NCBI RefSeq assembly: GCF_007746075.1
Contig: NZ_CP036339.1
Coordinates: 1,054,001 to 1,118,000 of the forward strand
Reading direction: 5' to 3'
From: Lacipirellula limnantheis
GTDB taxonomy: Bacteria > Planctomycetota > Planctomycetia > Pirellulales > Lacipirellulaceae
Length of the DNA: 64,000 bases
Under the pieces are notes generated by a model. The model was not told the origin of the DNA and ran no database searches. It saw only the letters and a program-made list of their open reading frames with translations. Both the position numbers and the translations under genes were made by a program. This document shows, in pieces, positions 61,280-64,000 of the stretch. Within the stretch, counting starts at the first letter, position 1, and every line of letters starts with the position of its first letter.

Positions 61280-64000
61280 TTAGTTTCGCAACCGGCACGA
61301 AGGGGTGCGGGGCAACGCGACGAAGGTTGTATCGAGGTCGGCAGCCGTTGAGTTGACGCGCTCTTCGTTCTCGCCGGCGTCGTCGCCCTCGTTGACAATT
61401 TCGTGCCAAGCCGCATCCGCGGCGGGAAAGTTTGGCGAAGACGTTCGCGAAGGCGACATCGCGGTCGCGGCGACGGGATGTGGGAGAGCGATCGTTGTGG
61501 ATTCGTGCATGGTCTTCGAAAATCGTGAGCGAATGGGAATCGTCGGCGTGAGCCCGGCCGGCGCCGTCCTCATCAACTCCACTGGCCACGAGCCCATCGA
61601 TACGTACATCTTGAATCCCAACTTAGCCCTCCCTTCCGGACCCTCCGCGATGGGGCTTAGGCAGGGGCTCTCGGATAGGCTAACGGGTGACGACGACTCG
61701 CCGAAGGCCTTCTGAGGATCGGGGGCAGCGACCGTTGCCGTCGTCACGGCTAACTCGCTAGACGCCGCCGCGACCGAATTAACGCGTTCGCCGAAACGAA
61801 CTCTCCAGACGTCGAGGTCGCCGCCATCGATCACGCCGCTACGGTTGGCGTCGGCTCGGCTTCCGACAGGATTCGCGACGTAACCCATCTGCCGTTGCCA
61901 TTTGAGCAAATCGGCGCCGTCTACGTCCTGATCGACGTCAAAGTCACCGAGGAGCGCTGGGATCAAATCCCGAACCCACAATTCCTGGTCGAACTCATCA
62001 GAGATTGCAACTGCAAACATTCGATCTTGGACCTGCGTATAGGCATCGGGCGCCGTTGCGAACCCTTGCGAAAAGCTCGCCGCGACGAAAGTGCCTGCGG
62101 ACGTTCCGTCGCTCTCAAAAAAACGTGGCATCCCTGCGCTGTCGGCGGCCGTGAAGTAGAGCGTGCCGTCGACGTTCTGCAAATTCCTCGGCGATGCGTC
62201 GGCCGCCTCAGGTCGAATATCCTTCACCAAGATCGTCCCGCCAGGCGTCCCATCGCTTCGCCACAGCTCAAAGCCGGTCGTGCCGTCAATTGCTGTGAAA
62301 TAGAGGACGCCATTCACGTTGACCAGATACCGGGGCGACGATGAATTGGCGCCTGGTCTAATGTCCTTAACGAGCGTCGTTCCCGCTGGCGACCCATCAG
62401 TCTGCCAGAGTTCGAAACCCGTCGCCGTTGAACCCGCAACAAAAAATAATGCGTCGCCAACAACAGTCGGTTTCCAGGATGGAGCAAGGTTCGCTAACTG
62501 GGGCCCGGGTATCAATTGCTGGGTTCCTGCCTGAGTGCCATCACTCGTCCAAAGTCCGGAACCAGGTGAAGTGCCGCGGAAAAATAGTTTCTCGCCGACT
62601 AACACCAAGCCTGTCGGCAAAACGCTCGCTGACCCCGGCGCAAGTTCCACTGCTACTTCGGTCCCGCCGAGCGTGCCGTCACTTCGCCAGATCTCCTGTC
62701 CATGCGCCGCGTCATTGGCGATGAACAGCAGCGTGCCGTTCGCATTGATAAGGTCGGTGATGAGAGGCGCGTTGTTCGGGGAACCCATAGGCCTGGTAAA
62801 CAGCTTCACCAAGACGGTTCCGCCGGTCGTCCCATCGCTTTTCCACAGCGCCTTCGAGTTAGCCGTCTCGCCCTCCGCGACAAAATAGAGCGTGCCCGAG
62901 ACGTTTGTCAGGTACGTCGGAAATGAGTCTCCCAGTGGCTTAATGTCTCGAACCAACCATGTTCCAGTCGATGTGCCGTCGGTGCGCCACAATTCGGCGC
63001 CGGTCGTTTCGTCGCTCGCGACGAAATAGAGGACTTCGCCGACTGCTAAAACCTGAGGACTGCCGGTACTACCCGCGGACACCGCTCCCGTCGGCCCTGG
63101 TCGAATGTCCTTGACCATCACCGTGCCTGCCGCAGTCCCGTCGCTCTTCCATAACTCCGAGCCGTGGACGCCGTCGTTGGCAGAAAAGAAAAGCGTCTCG
63201 CCAATGCGGCCAAGCAATCGAGGATTGGCGCCTAAGGAGTGGGCTGCCACATCGACCAAAGCGAGCCGCGTCCCGCCAGATGAACCATCGCTCACCCATA
63301 ATTCACGATTAATGTCGGGGCCAACGACGTCTGTCGGATCGCTGGTTGTGAAATACAACTTTCCGCCCGCGACGGTTAGTTCACTTGGCGTCGAGTTGCC
63401 GATTCCAGCTCGAATGTCCTTTAACAACACGGTTCCGTCGGCCGTGCCGTCCGTCTTTCGCACCTCTGCCCCGGCAACATCGTCACTCGCCACGAAATAG
63501 AGGGTCCCGCCAAAGTTCACGAGATCGTGAATGTACGTGTTCGCCGCCCCTGGCCTCAAATCGGTGACCATCGTCGTACCAGCACTGGAGCCGTCGGTCG
63601 TCCAGAGTTCCCGTCCATGGGCGCCGTCGTTGGCGGCAAAAAACACCCTGCCGCCTACGTTCGTGATCTGCGGGTCCCCATACTGAGGCAAAGCGTCCGC
63701 GAGCCCCCCGGCCGACCCCGGGCGTATGTCCCTGACGAGCAAAGTCCCCGTCGTCGTGCCGTCGCTTTTCCATAACTCGTAGCCGTGCGCCGCGTCCGAC
63801 GCGCGGAAGTAGAGCGTTCCACTCACGTTAACGGGAAAGTGAGAGGAAGCGTCACTACCCGTGAAATCCCTGAGAACGACGGTTCCGGCGGCCGTCCCGT
63901 CGCTACGCCATAAAGTGTTCACGCTGACGTCATTCCAAGCCCAAAACAACAGCGCACCATTAAGCTCGACGAGATCCCGCGGCGCCCCGCCACGTGCTCC
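61280..64000 (-). CDS. ELWxxDGT-repeat protein with dockerin-like C-terminus (partial, runs off window)
   Basis: The minus-strand frame is open to the window edge; the shorter TTG start at 63949 is not the true start because the frame continues to 64000 (GGAPRDLVELNGALLFWAWN). The visible part, about 906 residues, is made of ELWxxDGTxxGTxxVKDI units, a beta-propeller-type repeat of hyalin-like secreted proteins, each about 45-65 residues (ELWKSDGTTTGTLLVRDIRP). The repeats end near residue 690, then a dockerin-like pair of calcium loops (GDFDVDQDVDGADLLKWQ, DANRSGVIDGGDLDVWRV) and a long unstructured tail. The N-terminus and signal peptide lie outside the window. Like the 5599-9540 protein, it should be exported. 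Confidence 0.85.
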   Translation of the reverse strand, partial: GARGGAPRDLVELNGALLFWAWNDVSVNTLWRSDGTAAGTVVLRDFTGSDASSHFPVNVSGTLYFRASDAAHGYELWKSDGTTTGTLLVRDIRPGSAGGLADALPQYGDPQITNVGGRVFFAANDGAHGRELWTTDGSSAGTTMVTDLRPGAANTYIHDLVNFGGTLYFVASDDVAGAEVRKTDGTADGTVLLKDIRAGIGNSTPSELTVAGGKLYFTTSDPTDVVGPDINRELWVSDGSSGGTRLALVDVAAHSLGANPRLLGRIGETLFFSANDGVHGSELWKSDGTAAGTVMVKDIRPGPTGAVSAGSTGSPQVLAVGEVLYFVASDETTGAELWRTDGTSTGTWLVRDIKPLGDSFPTYLTNVSGTLYFVAEGETANSKALWKSDGTTGGTVLVKLFTRPMGSPNNAPLITDLINANGTLLFIANDAAHGQEIWRSDGTLGGTEVAVELAPGSASVLPTGLVLVGEKLFFRGTSPGSGLWTSDGTQAGTQQLIPGPQLANLAPSWKPTVVGDALFFVAGSTATGFELWQTDGSPAGTTLVKDIRPGANSSSPRYLVNVNGVLYFTAIDGTTGFELWRSDGTPGGTILVKDIRPEAADASPRNLQNVDGTLYFTAADSAGMPRFFESDGTSAGTFVAASFSQGFATAPDAYTQVQDRMFAVAISDEFDQELWVRDLIPALLGDFDVDQDVDGADLLKWQRQMGYVANPVGSRADANRSGVIDGGDLDVWRVRFGERVNSVAAASSELAVTTATVAAPDPQKAFGESSSPVSLSESPCLSPIAEGPEGRAKLGFKMYVSMGSWPVELMRTAPAGLTPTIPIRSRFSKTMHESTTIALPHPVAATAMSPSRTSSPNFPAADAAWHEIVNEGDDAGENEERVNSTAADLDTTFVALPRTPSCRLRN

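Overview
The window most likely comes from a chromosome of a planctomycete, probably Pirellulales or Lacipirellulaceae-like. This is inferred from gene content: secreted proteins ending in PEP-CTERM sorting tails, dockerin-like C-termini on very large repeat proteins (autotransporter-type and ELWxxDGT repeats), a MoxR/DUF58/BatA operon next to a roughly 3,100-residue TPR protein, WD40-caspase fusions, and many small secreted proteins of unknown function. No rRNA, complete tRNA or CRISPR array was seen.

Layout. 1-12 kb: PEP-CTERM proteins (one a C-type lectin), a membrane-anchored J-domain protein, an SRPBCC/AHSA1-like secreted protein interrupted by an in-frame TAG, a 1313-residue passenger-repeat protein, and a secreted protein that appears to join a papain-like cysteine peptidase domain to an acyl-CoA dehydrogenase. 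12.3-12.6 kb: IS256-type transposase debris. 12.6-30 kb: a six-gene minus-strand operon (giant TPR protein, Cys-rich coiled-coil membrane protein, MoxR ATPase, DUF58, BatA-type VWA, large VWA/GATase-like protein). 30-33 kb: an SDR fragment, then a small cluster of integron-like gene cassettes (signal-peptide protein, GrpB, NUDIX) separated by attC-like sites with no integrase in view. 33-35.5 kb: a tandem family of about 146-150-residue membrane proteins, three intact and two as fragments, one fused to a SRAP-domain fragment. 35.6-36.7 kb: PadR regulator plus membrane partner. 37-41.5 kb: a second MoxR/DUF58/DUF4129 cluster. 41.5-44.8 kb: IS5 debris, a Nu1-like terminase small-subunit-like protein, a PD-(D/E)XK-type nuclease-like protein and an FkbM methyltransferase fragment.

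44.8-60.1 kb is the most coherent accessory region: an ECF sigma factor overlapping a membrane protein that may be its anti-sigma factor, small secreted proteins, a YHS-like protein, and a co-oriented block of WD40-caspase, two-CXXCH cytochrome, unknown secreted protein, second WD40-caspase. Both caspase-like proteins start with signal peptides, carry 14 WD repeats (enough for two seven-bladed propellers) and keep the His/Cys dyad motifs. A secreted or envelope proteolytic/redox module under extracytoplasmic control is a reasonable hypothesis, but its function is not shown by the sequence.

60.1-64 kb: a noncoding stretch with hairpins and what looks like the 3' half of a tRNA-Met gene, followed by an ELWxxDGT-repeat dockerin protein that runs off the window edge. 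Several gene fragments (SDR, SRAP, PBP4, FkbM, IS256, IS5, tRNA) show that the intergenic regions have been repeatedly rearranged.
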